From the NCBI RefSeq assembly GCF_004000925.1, contig NZ_BIME01000021.1, positions 1-49,201 on the forward strand: 49,201 nucleotides of DNA. Direction: 5' to 3'. Under the pieces are notes generated by a model, which saw only the letters and a list, made by a program, of their open reading frames with translations, had not been told where the DNA came from and did no database searches. Made by a program: the position numbers and the translations under genes. Positions 1 to 7,777 of this stretch are shown piece after piece. The stretch comes from Paenibacillus illinoisensis NBRC 15959 (lineage in GTDB: Bacteria; Bacillota; Bacilli; Paenibacillales; Paenibacillaceae). Position 1 is the stretch's first letter. Each line of letters starts with the position of its first letter.

Positions 1-43
1 ATTCATTCGTTGTCGTCACTATTTTCTCTCAGCGGCGACTTTT

Positions 44-75
44 ATAATATACCATACTTCGTTTGTTTTCGTCAA
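44..75 (-). promoter_or_regulatory. rRNA-type promoter P2 (leftward)
   Basis: Minus-strand TTGACG (75-70), 18-base spacer, TATATT (51-46). It is the second of two tandem promoters with the same local layout (TATGG before the -10). In B. subtilis bofA is followed directly by an rRNA operon, so this probably fires into a 16S gene just outside the window; that target is inferred. Confidence 0.7.
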
Positions 76-165
76 GCACTTTTTTGAAGTTTATTTTCAA
101 AGCTCTTAGTGACCTTTGTTTTATTTTCAAATTTTCTCGACCAAGCAAGCAAAGCAACGAGATAT

Positions 166-195
166 AATGTACCATAATTCTCTGCACTGAGTCAA
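166..195 (-). promoter_or_regulatory. rRNA-type promoter P1 (leftward)
   Basis: Minus-strand TTGACT (195-190), 18-base spacer, TACATT (171-166). The -35 hexamer starts at the base right after the bofA stop codon. Paired with P2 about 120 bases downstream, as in tandem rrn promoters of Firmicutes. Confidence 0.65.
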
Positions 196-465
196 CTACC
201 CAAACAAAGTAATTTTCAACCCCAGCAAAAGCCCCACTCCTGGCAGGCCCAAAATACTTACTGTACCGATTGTAGCAGGATTCAGAGGTATGTAGGCACC
301 CGTAATCCAACCGGAATAATTGACAACATAGATCCCGATCGCAGCCAAAGCCAGATGTATCCCAAATGATGTTACCCACGACAATCCGATTCGCTTTCTG
401 AACAATATGATCACAAGCGCCAGTAATGAAGCCACAAGCACGCTTCCTAGAATCACACTTTTCAT
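196..465 (-). CDS. bofA: BofA, inhibitor of pro-sigma-K processing
   Basis: Small integral membrane protein of 89 residues. In Bacillus, BofA sits in the outer forespore membrane with SpoIVFA and holds the protease SpoIVFB inactive until the forespore signals, which times sigma-K activation. The sequence shows a first hydrophobic segment (about residues 3-20), a second (about 28-50) and a Gly/Leu-rich C-terminal segment, as in the family. The ATG at 465 is chosen because AGGGAGG lies 8 bases before it; a GTG at 474 falls inside that ribosome site and is rejected. It is the last gene before the presumed rRNA operon, the same place as in B. subtilis. Confidence 0.9.
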   Translation of the reverse strand: MKSVILGSVLVASLLALVIILFRKRIGLSWVTSFGIHLALAAIGIYVVNYSGWITGAYIPLNPATIGTVSILGLPGVGLLLGLKITLFG

Positions 466-494
466 ATTAAGCACCTCCCTGTCTTATTCTTTCA

Positions 495-770
495 TCACAC
501 ACTCATGCCCCGATCCATTACAGCCGACTTCTTCATCCCTGCCCGTTTCGCCCGCTTCAGATGAATCTGGTACTTACGCTCTGCTGCTTCCAGAACATAT
601 ATAGCATAATCAATTTCATCTTCCCCCTGCGCTTCTTCAAACTGCCTTACCGCACGCTCCCACTCCGCTTTTGCCTTTTCAATCTCCAAGTAGATCTGTT
701 CTTCTTCCTGCTCCTTCTGCATTTGGGTGCGTTTCTCCACTGCCCGTCCTGCATTTTTCCAGAAAAACAT
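495..770 (-). CDS. yaaL: YaaL-like DUF2508 protein
   Basis: Short soluble protein of 91 residues without known activity. It is almost entirely charged and helical, rich in Glu, Lys, Arg and Gln (about residues 10-75), and looks like a coiled coil. The call rests on size, composition and position between recR and bofA, as in B. subtilis. The ATG at 770 follows an AAAGGGGGAG ribosome site, so an upstream in-frame start at 800 is not used. A terminator separates it from recR. Confidence 0.8.
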   Translation of the reverse strand: MFFWKNAGRAVEKRTQMQKEQEEEQIYLEIEKAKAEWERAVRQFEEAQGEDEIDYAIYVLEAAERKYQIHLKRAKRAGMKKSAVMDRGMSV

Positions 771-878
771 AAGCTCTCCCCCTTTGATTAAGCACAGCAT
801 ATTCTCATACTTATCAAGGGAAGGACAAACTTAGAACTATGAGCCACAAATTTCCCGTGGCACTTCGTTCTCGCCAAC

Positions 879-904
879 AAAAAAAGAGAGCCTCTCGGCT
901 CTCT
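879..904 (-). terminator. Terminator after recR
   Basis: Perfect 8-bp stem AGAGAGCC/GGCTCTCT with a 4-base loop, followed on the minus strand by seven T. Ends the dnaX-ebfC-recR transcript. Confidence 0.9.
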
Positions 905-977
905 GGATGAATCCATTCAATTCTTCAACTATTTCACTCTATACCAAGCCATGTTCCTCTTAATCGCACTTACACGC

Positions 978-1577
978 TTATCGGATCTCTCTGCGGCCTT
1001 CCAGCGCCTTCGATAGTGTCACTTCATCTGCATACTCCAAGTCCCCACCTACAGGCAGTCCATGGGCTATCCGGGTCACTGTAATCTCGAACGGACGAAC
1101 CAAACGGGAAATATACATCGCCGTCGCCTCACCCTCAATATTCGGATTTGTTGCCAGAATCAATTCTTGCACACGTTCATCACTCAGCCGGGTCAACAGC
1201 TCTTTCAGCCGAATATCATCAGGGCCGATTCCCTCCATTGGAGAGATCGCACCTTGCAGCACATGATAGTATCCATCAAATTCTTTGGTACGTTCCATCG
1301 CAACAAGGTCCTTGGAATCTTGAACCACACAAATGACAGAACCATCCCGGGACTTATCCTGACAAATGCGGCATGGATCGGTATCTGTGATATTACAGCA
1401 TACCGAGCAATAATGAAGGTTACGCTTCACACTAACAAGCGCCTTGGCAAAATCAATAACATCATCTTCCTTCATGTTAAGCACATGAAAAGCTAATCTC
1501 GCAGCTGTCTTGGGGCCAATACCCGGCAAACGGGTAAAAGCATCAATAAGTTTCGCTATCGGTTCGGGATAATACAA
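978..1577 (-). CDS. recR: Recombination mediator RecR
   Basis: Works with RecF and RecO to load RecA on gapped single-stranded DNA. At 199 residues it has the normal length. In order it shows a helix-hairpin-helix (LPGIGPKTAARLA, residues 17-29), a four-cysteine zinc finger (C57, C60, C69, C72) and a Toprim domain (about 80-175) starting at ICVV. Third gene of the dnaX-ebfC-recR operon, 34 bases after ebfC, an arrangement widely conserved in bacteria. Confidence 0.97.
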   Translation of the reverse strand: MYYPEPIAKLIDAFTRLPGIGPKTAARLAFHVLNMKEDDVIDFAKALVSVKRNLHYCSVCCNITDTDPCRICQDKSRDGSVICVVQDSKDLVAMERTKEFDGYYHVLQGAISPMEGIGPDDIRLKELLTRLSDERVQELILATNPNIEGEATAMYISRLVRPFEITVTRIAHGLPVGGDLEYADEVTLSKALEGRREIR

Positions 1578-1611
1578 TCGATTGTGTCTCCTTTGACAGG
1601 ATCAATTTTAA

Positions 1612-1923
1612 TTAAAACAATCCCGGAATTTTCATGCCGCCTGTGAATTTGCCCATATCCTGGTTAGCAATTTCATCAGCTTTGCTCATCGCATCATTTA
1701 CAGCAGTCATAACGAGATCCTGCAGCATTTCTACATCTTCCGGATCTACCGCTTCTGGTTTAATGGTAATGGACAGCAATTTTTTGTGTCCGTTAACCTC
1801 AGCTGTAACTACACCGCCACCCGAAGTACCTTGAACCGTTTTGTCTGCCAGTTCCTCTTGTGCCTTCAGCATTTGCTCCTGCATTTTCTTCACTTGCTTC
1901 ATCATTTGGTTCATGTTGTTCAT
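1612..1923 (-). CDS. ebfC: Nucleoid-associated protein, YbaB/EbfC family
   Basis: DNA-binding protein of 103 residues that forms a dimer and is encoded between dnaX and recR in most bacteria. The N-terminal third is a Met/Gln/Lys-rich helix (MNQMMKQVKKMQEQMLKAQEEL); the middle has the family pattern GTSGGGVVTAEVNG followed by VDPEDVEMLQDLV. The ATG at 1923 has AAAGGAG upstream; the first residues (MNNMNQ) contain a second possible ATG nine bases in. Also called YaaK in Bacillus. Confidence 0.95.
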   Translation of the reverse strand: MNNMNQMMKQVKKMQEQMLKAQEELADKTVQGTSGGGVVTAEVNGHKKLLSITIKPEAVDPEDVEMLQDLVMTAVNDAMSKADEIANQDMGKFTGGMKIPGLF

Positions 1924-1976
1924 GATTGTTCATCTCCTTTGTTATAGTTAATGATGCGCGCTTGCGCTAGGTACAT

Positions 1977-3731
1977 CTATTCCTTGATCACTACAAGATC
2001 TTCACCGAAGAGCTGGATGGCTTCATCAATCCAAGGTTGCTTGCTGCCTGACCCGCCGTCTTCATGCTCAGGTTCAAGCTTAAAGTCCTCCTTTGGCGCT
2101 TCAGCAGCTCCTTCCATGGCTCCCGTCCAGTCCTTAAGCATCATCGTCACCAGACGAGCTGAACGCCCAAGCTGTTCAGATAGCACGCGCTCAATCACTT
2201 CACGATTAGCCTGCTTCTCTGTCGTTTCACGGTGAATGTTGTTTTTGAAAGCAACCAATACATTGTCTTCCAGCATAGATACAGGCTCACCATCCATAAA
2301 CCAGGCATGGACCGTAACCTTCTCTTCTTTAACACGCTGCAGGATTTGACTCCACTTTCTGCTGATCTCCACGAATTCTGGAGATCCCTTGCGCGCCACG
2401 TATTGATCCAGCTGTGCAGGTAGCTTCGCCGGAGCATTCCCCCTGGATACGGGAGCACGAGTTGCCGGTCGCGAAGGACTGCTTGGTGCAGCCTCTCCAC
2501 CAGAGAGGCCACTTTTCAGCGCACGATCCAGCTTCTTCTCCAGCTCGGCAAGCTGTTGTTTCAAGCGGTTAATTTCGCCGCTGTCAGCTTGTGAGGACGC
2601 CGTCGCTCCTGCTGATACAGCAGCTTGATTCGGTACCTCTCCCTGCGCAGGTATACTGCACAGCTTGAGCAGAGCCACTTCAAATAACGTTTGCGGCTGT
2701 ACTGCATATTTCATCTCACTCTGGTATCGGTTAAGTGTATCAATCATCTGGAACAGCTGTTCCTTCGTGAAGGATTCTGCCATATCACGGAATGACTCAG
2801 GGTTAAGCACCCGGTCTGTCAGTTTATCAGCATCCGGTACCATCTTGATCATAAGTAAATCACGGAAGTAATACAGCAAGTTTTCCATACATTTATCTGC
2901 ACTCTTGCCTTCATGCATAAATCCTTCGATCATCTGCAAAATATGTCCGACATCACCTTTAAGCAGTGAAGCGGCAAGCTTGGCAAATTGCTCTGAAGGA
3001 ATTCCTCCGGTCATATCCATAACCTGCTGATATGTTACTCTTCCATCGGTGAAAGAAGAGATCTGATCCAGAACACTGAGCGCATCCCGCATTCCCCCGT
3101 CCGACAGACGAGCGATGTATTGGAGCGCATCCTGATCAGCCTCCATACCCTCCTGTTCGCAGATCAGCGTAAGTCTTGCCGTCTGCTCCTCTAGGGAAAC
3201 CCGGCGGAAATCGAATCGCTGACACCTGGAGATAATTGTGGCCGGAAGGCGGTGTGGTTCGGTTGTTGCCAAAATAAACATGACATGCGGAGGAGGCTCC
3301 TCCAATGTTTTGAGCAAAGCGTTAAACGCCTCTGTCGTTAACATGTGCACTTCATCAATAATATAGACTTTCTGCCGGACTTCCGTCGGGGCATATTTAA
3401 CCTTTTCACGAAGATCGCGGATCTCCTCAACACCCCGGTTGGATGCAGCATCAATCTCCTGCACATCCATTACCGAACCGGCCGTGATCCTGCGGCAAGC
3501 TTCACATTCGTTACAAGGCTCAGGCGCAGGTCCGCGCTCGCAGTTTACAGCTTTGGCCAAAATCTTGGCGGCACTGGTCTTCCCCGTTCCTCTGGGCCCG
3601 TTAAACAAGTAGGCATGGGAAGTCCGCTGTTCACGAATCGCGTTCTGCAAGGTCTGAATAATATGCTGTTGTCCCACCATATCTTGAAACGACTGGGGAC
3701 GCCAAGCCCGGTATAACGCGATATGCTCCAT
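1977..3731 (-). CDS. dnaX: DNA polymerase III gamma/tau subunit DnaX
   Basis: Clamp-loader ATPase and organiser of the replisome, 584 residues. Visible parts: Walker A GPRGTGKT (45-52), four-cysteine zinc site (C64, C73, C76, C79), Walker B IIDEVH (124-129), sensor 1 in ILATTEPHRLPATIISRCQRF, then domains II-III and a Pro/Ala/Ser-rich linker around residues 365-450. The C-terminal part continues into a tau-like domain. I see no A-rich slippery site with a stop in the -1 frame, so only the full-length form is expected, as in B. subtilis. First gene of its operon; ribosome site GGAAGGAAGG. Confidence 0.97.
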   Translation of the reverse strand: MEHIALYRAWRPQSFQDMVGQQHIIQTLQNAIREQRTSHAYLFNGPRGTGKTSAAKILAKAVNCERGPAPEPCNECEACRRITAGSVMDVQEIDAASNRGVEEIRDLREKVKYAPTEVRQKVYIIDEVHMLTTEAFNALLKTLEEPPPHVMFILATTEPHRLPATIISRCQRFDFRRVSLEEQTARLTLICEQEGMEADQDALQYIARLSDGGMRDALSVLDQISSFTDGRVTYQQVMDMTGGIPSEQFAKLAASLLKGDVGHILQMIEGFMHEGKSADKCMENLLYYFRDLLMIKMVPDADKLTDRVLNPESFRDMAESFTKEQLFQMIDTLNRYQSEMKYAVQPQTLFEVALLKLCSIPAQGEVPNQAAVSAGATASSQADSGEINRLKQQLAELEKKLDRALKSGLSGGEAAPSSPSRPATRAPVSRGNAPAKLPAQLDQYVARKGSPEFVEISRKWSQILQRVKEEKVTVHAWFMDGEPVSMLEDNVLVAFKNNIHRETTEKQANREVIERVLSEQLGRSARLVTMMLKDWTGAMEGAAEAPKEDFKLEPEHEDGGSGSKQPWIDEAIQLFGEDLVVIKE

Positions 3732-3781
3732 GTTGCGTTACCTTCCTTCCACTTCGCATTCGAGTCCTTTGTCGTTCCCCC

Positions 3782-3809
3782 ATTATACTATATTCCAGGG
3801 TGATTCCAA
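3782..3809 (-). promoter_or_regulatory. Promoter of the dnaX-ebfC-recR operon
   Basis: Minus-strand TTGGAA (3809-3804), 16-base spacer, TATAAT (3787-3782), about 50 bases before the dnaX start and downstream of the SRP RNA terminator. Confidence 0.75.
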
Positions 3810-3850
3810 ACTTTATCTGACCCATGATGCGTAGTTTTTTTGTACATATC

Positions 3851-3886
3851 AAAAAGACCTCTGCATACATACAACTGCAAAGGTCT
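3851..3886 (-). terminator. Terminator of the SRP RNA gene
   Basis: 11-bp stem (3876-3886 with 3855-3865, one G-U pair) and a 10-base loop, followed by TTTTT on the minus strand. Confidence 0.85.
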
Positions 3887-3904
3887 CTACAATTTCAAAT
3901 GGTA

Positions 3905-4176
3905 AGCCGTGCACCTGCTATCGATAATTGCGATCCAAGTGGCACCCCTGAACAACAGCTCAGGCTAGGCAACCCTCCGGCACAAGAGTGATCTCACTTA
4001 TGGCTGCTTCCTTCCGGACCTGACCAGGTTCATGAGTACTCATTGCGGAGGACCCAACCGTCAACACCACGTTCAGGGACCAAACCTCACATCGACAAAA
4101 CCTCTAGCAGGAATTCAACCTCGCTATAGCGGATTGCGAGTTACAGGGCACCGCTACCTCCCCATCTAGCACGGTA
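3905..4176 (-). ncRNA. ffs: Signal recognition particle RNA (large Bacillus type, scRNA)
   Basis: RNA scaffold of the signal recognition particle, which with Ffh targets ribosomes to the membrane. The conserved SRP54-binding helix is seen as the block around GGTCCGGAAGGAAGCAGCC on the minus strand (near 4005-4025). The 5' part holds the Alu domain (GGGGAGGTAGCGG block near 4165-4148), present in Bacillus-type RNAs of about 270 bases and absent from the short E. coli 4.5S RNA. The two ends are complementary (CCGTGC with GCACGG). It lies between rpmE and dnaX, as scr lies before dnaX in B. subtilis. Exact ends are estimated from the promoter and the terminal helix. Confidence 0.93.
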
Positions 4177-4182
4177 AGAAAT

Positions 4183-4211
4183 AGTATAACGTAAGCTTAT
4201 CCAAATTGCAA
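4183..4211 (-). promoter_or_regulatory. Promoter of the SRP RNA
   Basis: Minus-strand TTGCAA (4211-4206), 17-base spacer, TATACT (4188-4183), placing the RNA start near 4176. Confidence 0.8.
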
Positions 4212-4243
4212 CCAGGCGTGAACTGGAACCTTTATCCCTATAT

Positions 4244-4269
4244 AAAAACCCCTGCCAATAGGCAGGGGT
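4244..4269 (-). terminator. Terminator of rpmE
   Basis: Perfect 9-bp stem ACCCCTGCC/GGCAGGGGT with a 4-base loop, then TTTTTATAT on the minus strand. Confidence 0.92.
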
Positions 4270-4312
4270 GGCTTGGATGCAATTAGCAGACAATTCACAG
4301 GGAATTGCTGAA

Positions 4313-4510
4313 TTAGATTCCGTATTTTTTCTTGAAACGATCGACACGGCCGCCAGCATCGATAAACTTCTGTTTACCGGTGAAGAACGGGTGGCAAGCG
4401 GAGCAAATCTCTACACGAAGTCCTTCTTTAACTGAACCAGTCTCAAAAGTGTTACCGCAAGCGCAGGTTACTTGACCGATCGTGTATTTAGGATGAATTG
4501 CTTCTTTCAT
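4313..4510 (-). CDS. rpmE: 50S ribosomal protein L31, zinc-binding type
   Basis: L31 lies at the top of the 50S subunit near the inter-subunit bridge. At 65 residues it carries the full zinc set: CxC at residues 16 and 18 and CxxC (CSAC) at about 36 and 39. This is the C+ paralogue used when zinc is plentiful; a C- paralogue, if present, would be elsewhere. The C-terminal KFIDAGGRVDRFKKKYG is typical. Own promoter and terminator, followed by the SRP RNA gene. Confidence 0.97.
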   Translation of the reverse strand: MKEAIHPKYTIGQVTCACGNTFETGSVKEGLRVEICSACHPFFTGKQKFIDAGGRVDRFKKKYGI

Positions 4511-4574
4511 TACCTTTCACCTCTTTCCGCCCTGAGCCTCAAGCGGACCCAGAGTAAATGGCACAACTTCAGAG

Positions 4575-4603
4575 ATTATAACACGGCCTCATGCGTGTTG
4601 CAA
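4575..4603 (-). promoter_or_regulatory. rpmE promoter with an internal dyad
   Basis: Minus-strand TTGCAA (4603-4598), 17-base spacer, TATAAT (4580-4575): near-consensus sigma-A. The spacer holds an inverted repeat AACACG/CGTGTT (arms 4580-4585 and 4594-4599 on the plus strand), placed where a repressor would block polymerase. Confidence 0.8.
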
Positions 4604-4613
4604 TCGAATATTA

Positions 4614-5888
4614 TCAAGAGGTGATGAGTCGTTTCGGACGCGCCATCCCGGCTGGAGGAACATGTGTATACGAGCCAATAACGACATCAGGCAGCTCTTC
4701 TTCGAAGATCTCAATCATTTGCTTCATTCCGAGAATATCACCTTGAGCTGGAGGGATAAGTTCCAGATAACTCTCCGGGTCGATGTTCAGATTCCGCATT
4801 TGAATTAAGCGCAGGTCTGTTCTCCGAGCAAACTCAATCATGGCTTCAATCTCCTCTTCCCGATCCGTGACACCTGGGAAGATCAAATAGTTAATCGATG
4901 TGTACACACCTTGTTGAGCCGCATACTTCATTGACTTCTCCACGTTAGCAAGTGTATAACCCCGTGGTTTGTAGTACGCATTATAGTGGTCATCCAGTGC
5001 ACTAATCGTACTCACACGCATCAAATCCAGCCCTGCATCCACGATGCCCCGAATATGATCATTCAAACCAGCGTTGGTGTTAATGTTGATATATCCCATA
5101 TCCGTAATGGAACGCACCTCACGAATGGCCTCAATAATCAACTTAGCCTGAGTTGACGGTTCACCTTCACATCCCTGCCCAAAGCTGATAATGGACTCTG
5201 GTGTTTTCAGATGTTCCAGCATAACCTCAACAATTTCGTCCACACGAGGCCGGAAATTCATTCGGGTCTGTGGCGAAACAAAGCCACTGTCATCTGGTTG
5301 TTCCGAAATACACCCGAAGCAGCCTGCGTTACAGGAGTACGATACCGGAACTCCACCTTCCCAACGATTCAGGAACGTATTTGACGATGTCAGACATTCA
5401 TATCCAAGTGCACAGTTAGACAAATGGGTATACAGACGATTCTCAGGATACTTTTCAGTCATCCGCGTAACTCCAGCACGTACATCATCACGGTCACAGT
5501 TCAGCGGATTCCACTGATCCGGATGATCGGACATCCGGGCTGTAACGTAGAATGCATCATCTTTCCATACCACTGCGGAGTACCCGAACAAAGGAAGCTT
5601 ATACTCTTTATCCGTTTTCACATAACCCGGCAAACACAGCCGAGTAAACCCTTGCGGGAGCAAAGCCCCGACCGCCTGTGTATCACTCGGAAGAGGCATC
5701 ATCTCGCCAGTGTCTGGATCCATCCCAATGGGACGAGTGCTTGGTAATCCAACCAGAGTTGCACCCTCTGGTAGAGGAATGAGTTCATCCTCCATAATTT
5801 CAACGATCATATCTCCACTACGGGCAAGCCCATACAGGGATGGGTGATCAAATACATTTCCTTTTTCATCTGCGTATACTAAATACAT
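4614..5888 (-). CDS. Radical SAM protein of unknown substrate
   Basis: Protein of 424 residues with a radical SAM cluster motif of the form CxxxCxxC (CNAGCFGC, near residue 184), which would bind a 4Fe-4S cluster and S-adenosylmethionine. The domain continues with GQGCEGEPS and a TIM-barrel-like run (ININTNAGLND, RVSTISALDD). About 180 residues precede the cluster motif, with no name I recognise. The substrate is unknown. It lies between rho and rpmE, with the rpmE promoter directly after its stop. Start ATG at 5888 follows GAGGAGA. Confidence 0.85.
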   Translation of the reverse strand: MYLVYADEKGNVFDHPSLYGLARSGDMIVEIMEDELIPLPEGATLVGLPSTRPIGMDPDTGEMMPLPSDTQAVGALLPQGFTRLCLPGYVKTDKEYKLPLFGYSAVVWKDDAFYVTARMSDHPDQWNPLNCDRDDVRAGVTRMTEKYPENRLYTHLSNCALGYECLTSSNTFLNRWEGGVPVSYSCNAGCFGCISEQPDDSGFVSPQTRMNFRPRVDEIVEVMLEHLKTPESIISFGQGCEGEPSTQAKLIIEAIREVRSITDMGYININTNAGLNDHIRGIVDAGLDLMRVSTISALDDHYNAYYKPRGYTLANVEKSMKYAAQQGVYTSINYLIFPGVTDREEEIEAMIEFARRTDLRLIQMRNLNIDPESYLELIPPAQGDILGMKQMIEIFEEELPDVVIGSYTHVPPAGMARPKRLITS

Positions 5889-5983
5889 GATGTTCTCCTC
5901 ACATCTAATGGGTTAAACCGAACGACGAGTTTATGGTAAATCCAGCAGCAGAACTGCCAAATTCGAATGCGTAAAAGTACTTT

Positions 5984-7306
5984 TTAAGTTGTTGTTGCCG
6001 AGGTAGCCGTCTGTCTCGGCGAACGCCGAGTCGTTGTGGTCCCCGAATTGCTTGTATTGTTGCCCGCTGCATCAAACGCAGCCAAAAATTCTGCATTCGT
6101 TTTGCTGTTGCGCAGTTTTTTCAGGAAGCTTTCCACAAAATCATGGGAGTCATTCATATTTTTACGAATGGTCCAGATGGTATCAAGCTCTTCCTTGCTT
6201 AGCAGCACTTCTTCTCGGCGTGTACCCGAACGGCGAATATCGATGGCTGGGAAGATACGGCGTTCTGCCAGTTTGCGGTCCAGATGAAGCTCCATATTGC
6301 CCGTACCTTTAAATTCTTCATAGATAATGTCATCCATACGAGATCCCGTATCGATTAACGCTGTTGCCAGAATAGTCAGGCTTCCACCCTCTTCCACATT
6401 CCGCGCTGATCCAAAGAAACGTTTTGGGCGATGGAATGCTGCAGGGTCAATACCCCCACTAAGCGTCCGTCCGGATGGTGGGATAACCAGGTTATATGCA
6501 CGAGCAAGACGCGTAATGCTGTCCAGCAAAATAACTACATCTTTTTTCGCCTCAACCAGACGCAGAGCACGTTCCAGCACCAGTTCCGCAACCTTGATAT
6601 GATTCTCAGGCAGCTCATCGAACGTAGAAGCCACAACTTCCCCTTTTACCGAACGAGACATATCCGTTACTTCCTCCGGACGTTCATCAATCAACAGGAC
6701 AAACAGTTCAATTTCTGGATTGTTGGTTGAAATGCTGTTGGCAATTTCTTTGAGGAGAAGCGTCTTACCTGCTTTGGGAGGTGCTACGATCAATCCGCGC
6801 TGTCCCAAACCTACAGGAGCCAGCACATCCATAATGCGTGTAGACAAATGGTTGGGGGATGTTTCGAGAACCAGCTTTTTCTGCGGATACAATGGGGTTA
6901 ATGCCGGGAAGTGAAGTCTTTCCGCAGCAGCTGAAGGATTCTCACCGTTTACCGCATTGACTTGCAGCAAACCGAAATATCTCTCGTTTTCCTTCGGCGT
7001 TCTACATTTACCAGATACGAGGTCACCCGTTCTAAGATCGAACTTACGAATCTGCGAGGCCGATATATAAATGTCTTCGGTGCTAGGCAGGTAGTTAATC
7101 GGGCGGAGAAAACCGTAACCTTCCGGAAGGATCTCAAGCACACCTTGCATAAACATCAAACCGCTCTGTTCAGCCTGAGCTCGTAGTATGGCAAAAATCA
7201 ATTCTTTCTTCTTCAGTGTGCCATAGTAGGGAATCTGATATTTTTTGGCCAGTTTGTAGAGGTCCGTTAGTTTCATTTCTTCCAAATCGGAAATTTGTAG
7301 ATCCAT
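5984..7306 (-). CDS. rho: Transcription termination factor Rho
   Basis: Hexameric RNA helicase that ends untranslated and antisense transcripts. 440 residues. Order: N-terminal helical domain (1-48), cold-shock-like RNA-binding domain (about 50-120, EGYGFLRP), ATPase domain with Walker A APPKAGKT (175-182), Walker B VVILLDSITRLARAYN and the R-loop region GGSLTILATALIDTGSRMDD. The last 25 or so residues are a Thr/Ser/Asn-rich low-complexity tail with a few Arg, which is outside the conserved fold. GTGG ribosome site before the ATG at 7306. No terminator is obvious after the gene. Rho in Gram-positives is often autoregulated through its leader; the leader here is about 310 bases. Confidence 0.97.
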   Translation of the reverse strand: MDLQISDLEEMKLTDLYKLAKKYQIPYYGTLKKKELIFAILRAQAEQSGLMFMQGVLEILPEGYGFLRPINYLPSTEDIYISASQIRKFDLRTGDLVSGKCRTPKENERYFGLLQVNAVNGENPSAAAERLHFPALTPLYPQKKLVLETSPNHLSTRIMDVLAPVGLGQRGLIVAPPKAGKTLLLKEIANSISTNNPEIELFVLLIDERPEEVTDMSRSVKGEVVASTFDELPENHIKVAELVLERALRLVEAKKDVVILLDSITRLARAYNLVIPPSGRTLSGGIDPAAFHRPKRFFGSARNVEEGGSLTILATALIDTGSRMDDIIYEEFKGTGNMELHLDRKLAERRIFPAIDIRRSGTRREEVLLSKEELDTIWTIRKNMNDSHDFVESFLKKLRNSKTNAEFLAAFDAAGNNTSNSGTTTTRRSPRQTATSATTT

Positions 7307-7617
7307 ATAATAACCACCTATTCAATTAATAAGTCCGTGAAATGGATAGTTTCGCTTGATGATCGGCTAAGGGAGAACAACACAAATCAGCTGCGTTCTC
7401 TTCTGTCCATTGTACGGAATGTAACCGTTATAATGCAAATACTTGTCGTTGAGTGTAAGTTTCCGGGTGGGATGACCATGATACAGTGTTACACACTTGT
7501 AAGTGAACATATAATTCACGAGGCTTTCGATCCGGGTACCCAGTCATGGAGCACAGACAAATCGGGGTTTGGGGAAAAGGAATGATGTCAGTTCATACAG
7601 CCATATGATATTTGATC
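7307..7617 (-). other. rho leader, no gene found
   Basis: About 310 bases between the murA terminator and rho. No convincing open reading frame. Contains a short dyad CACTT-gt-AAGTG and several AT-rich -10-like elements but no promoter I can fix with confidence. Confidence 0.5.
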
Positions 7618-7618
7618 C

Positions 7619-7674
7619 AAAAAAAGACCCTCCGGTTAAGGAAACAAAAACCATTTCGTCTTATCCCGGAGAGG
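7619..7674 (-). terminator. Terminator of murA
   Basis: Arms CCTCTCCGG and CCGGAGGG (one bulge) with an AT-rich loop, followed by TTTTTTT on the minus strand. Confidence 0.8.
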
Positions 7675-7777
7675 CTGAGAACTCTATTAGAATAGGTTTA
7701 CCCAATTGTTGTAAGGTTATGCAGTTCTGTCAAAATAATAACGTCAAGTCACCAATCTTGCAATATGGTAACTTACG

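Noticed and set aside
1977..3731. Programmed frameshift in dnaX giving a short gamma form
   Set aside because: No run of six or more A followed by a hairpin or near stop was found in the coding strand.
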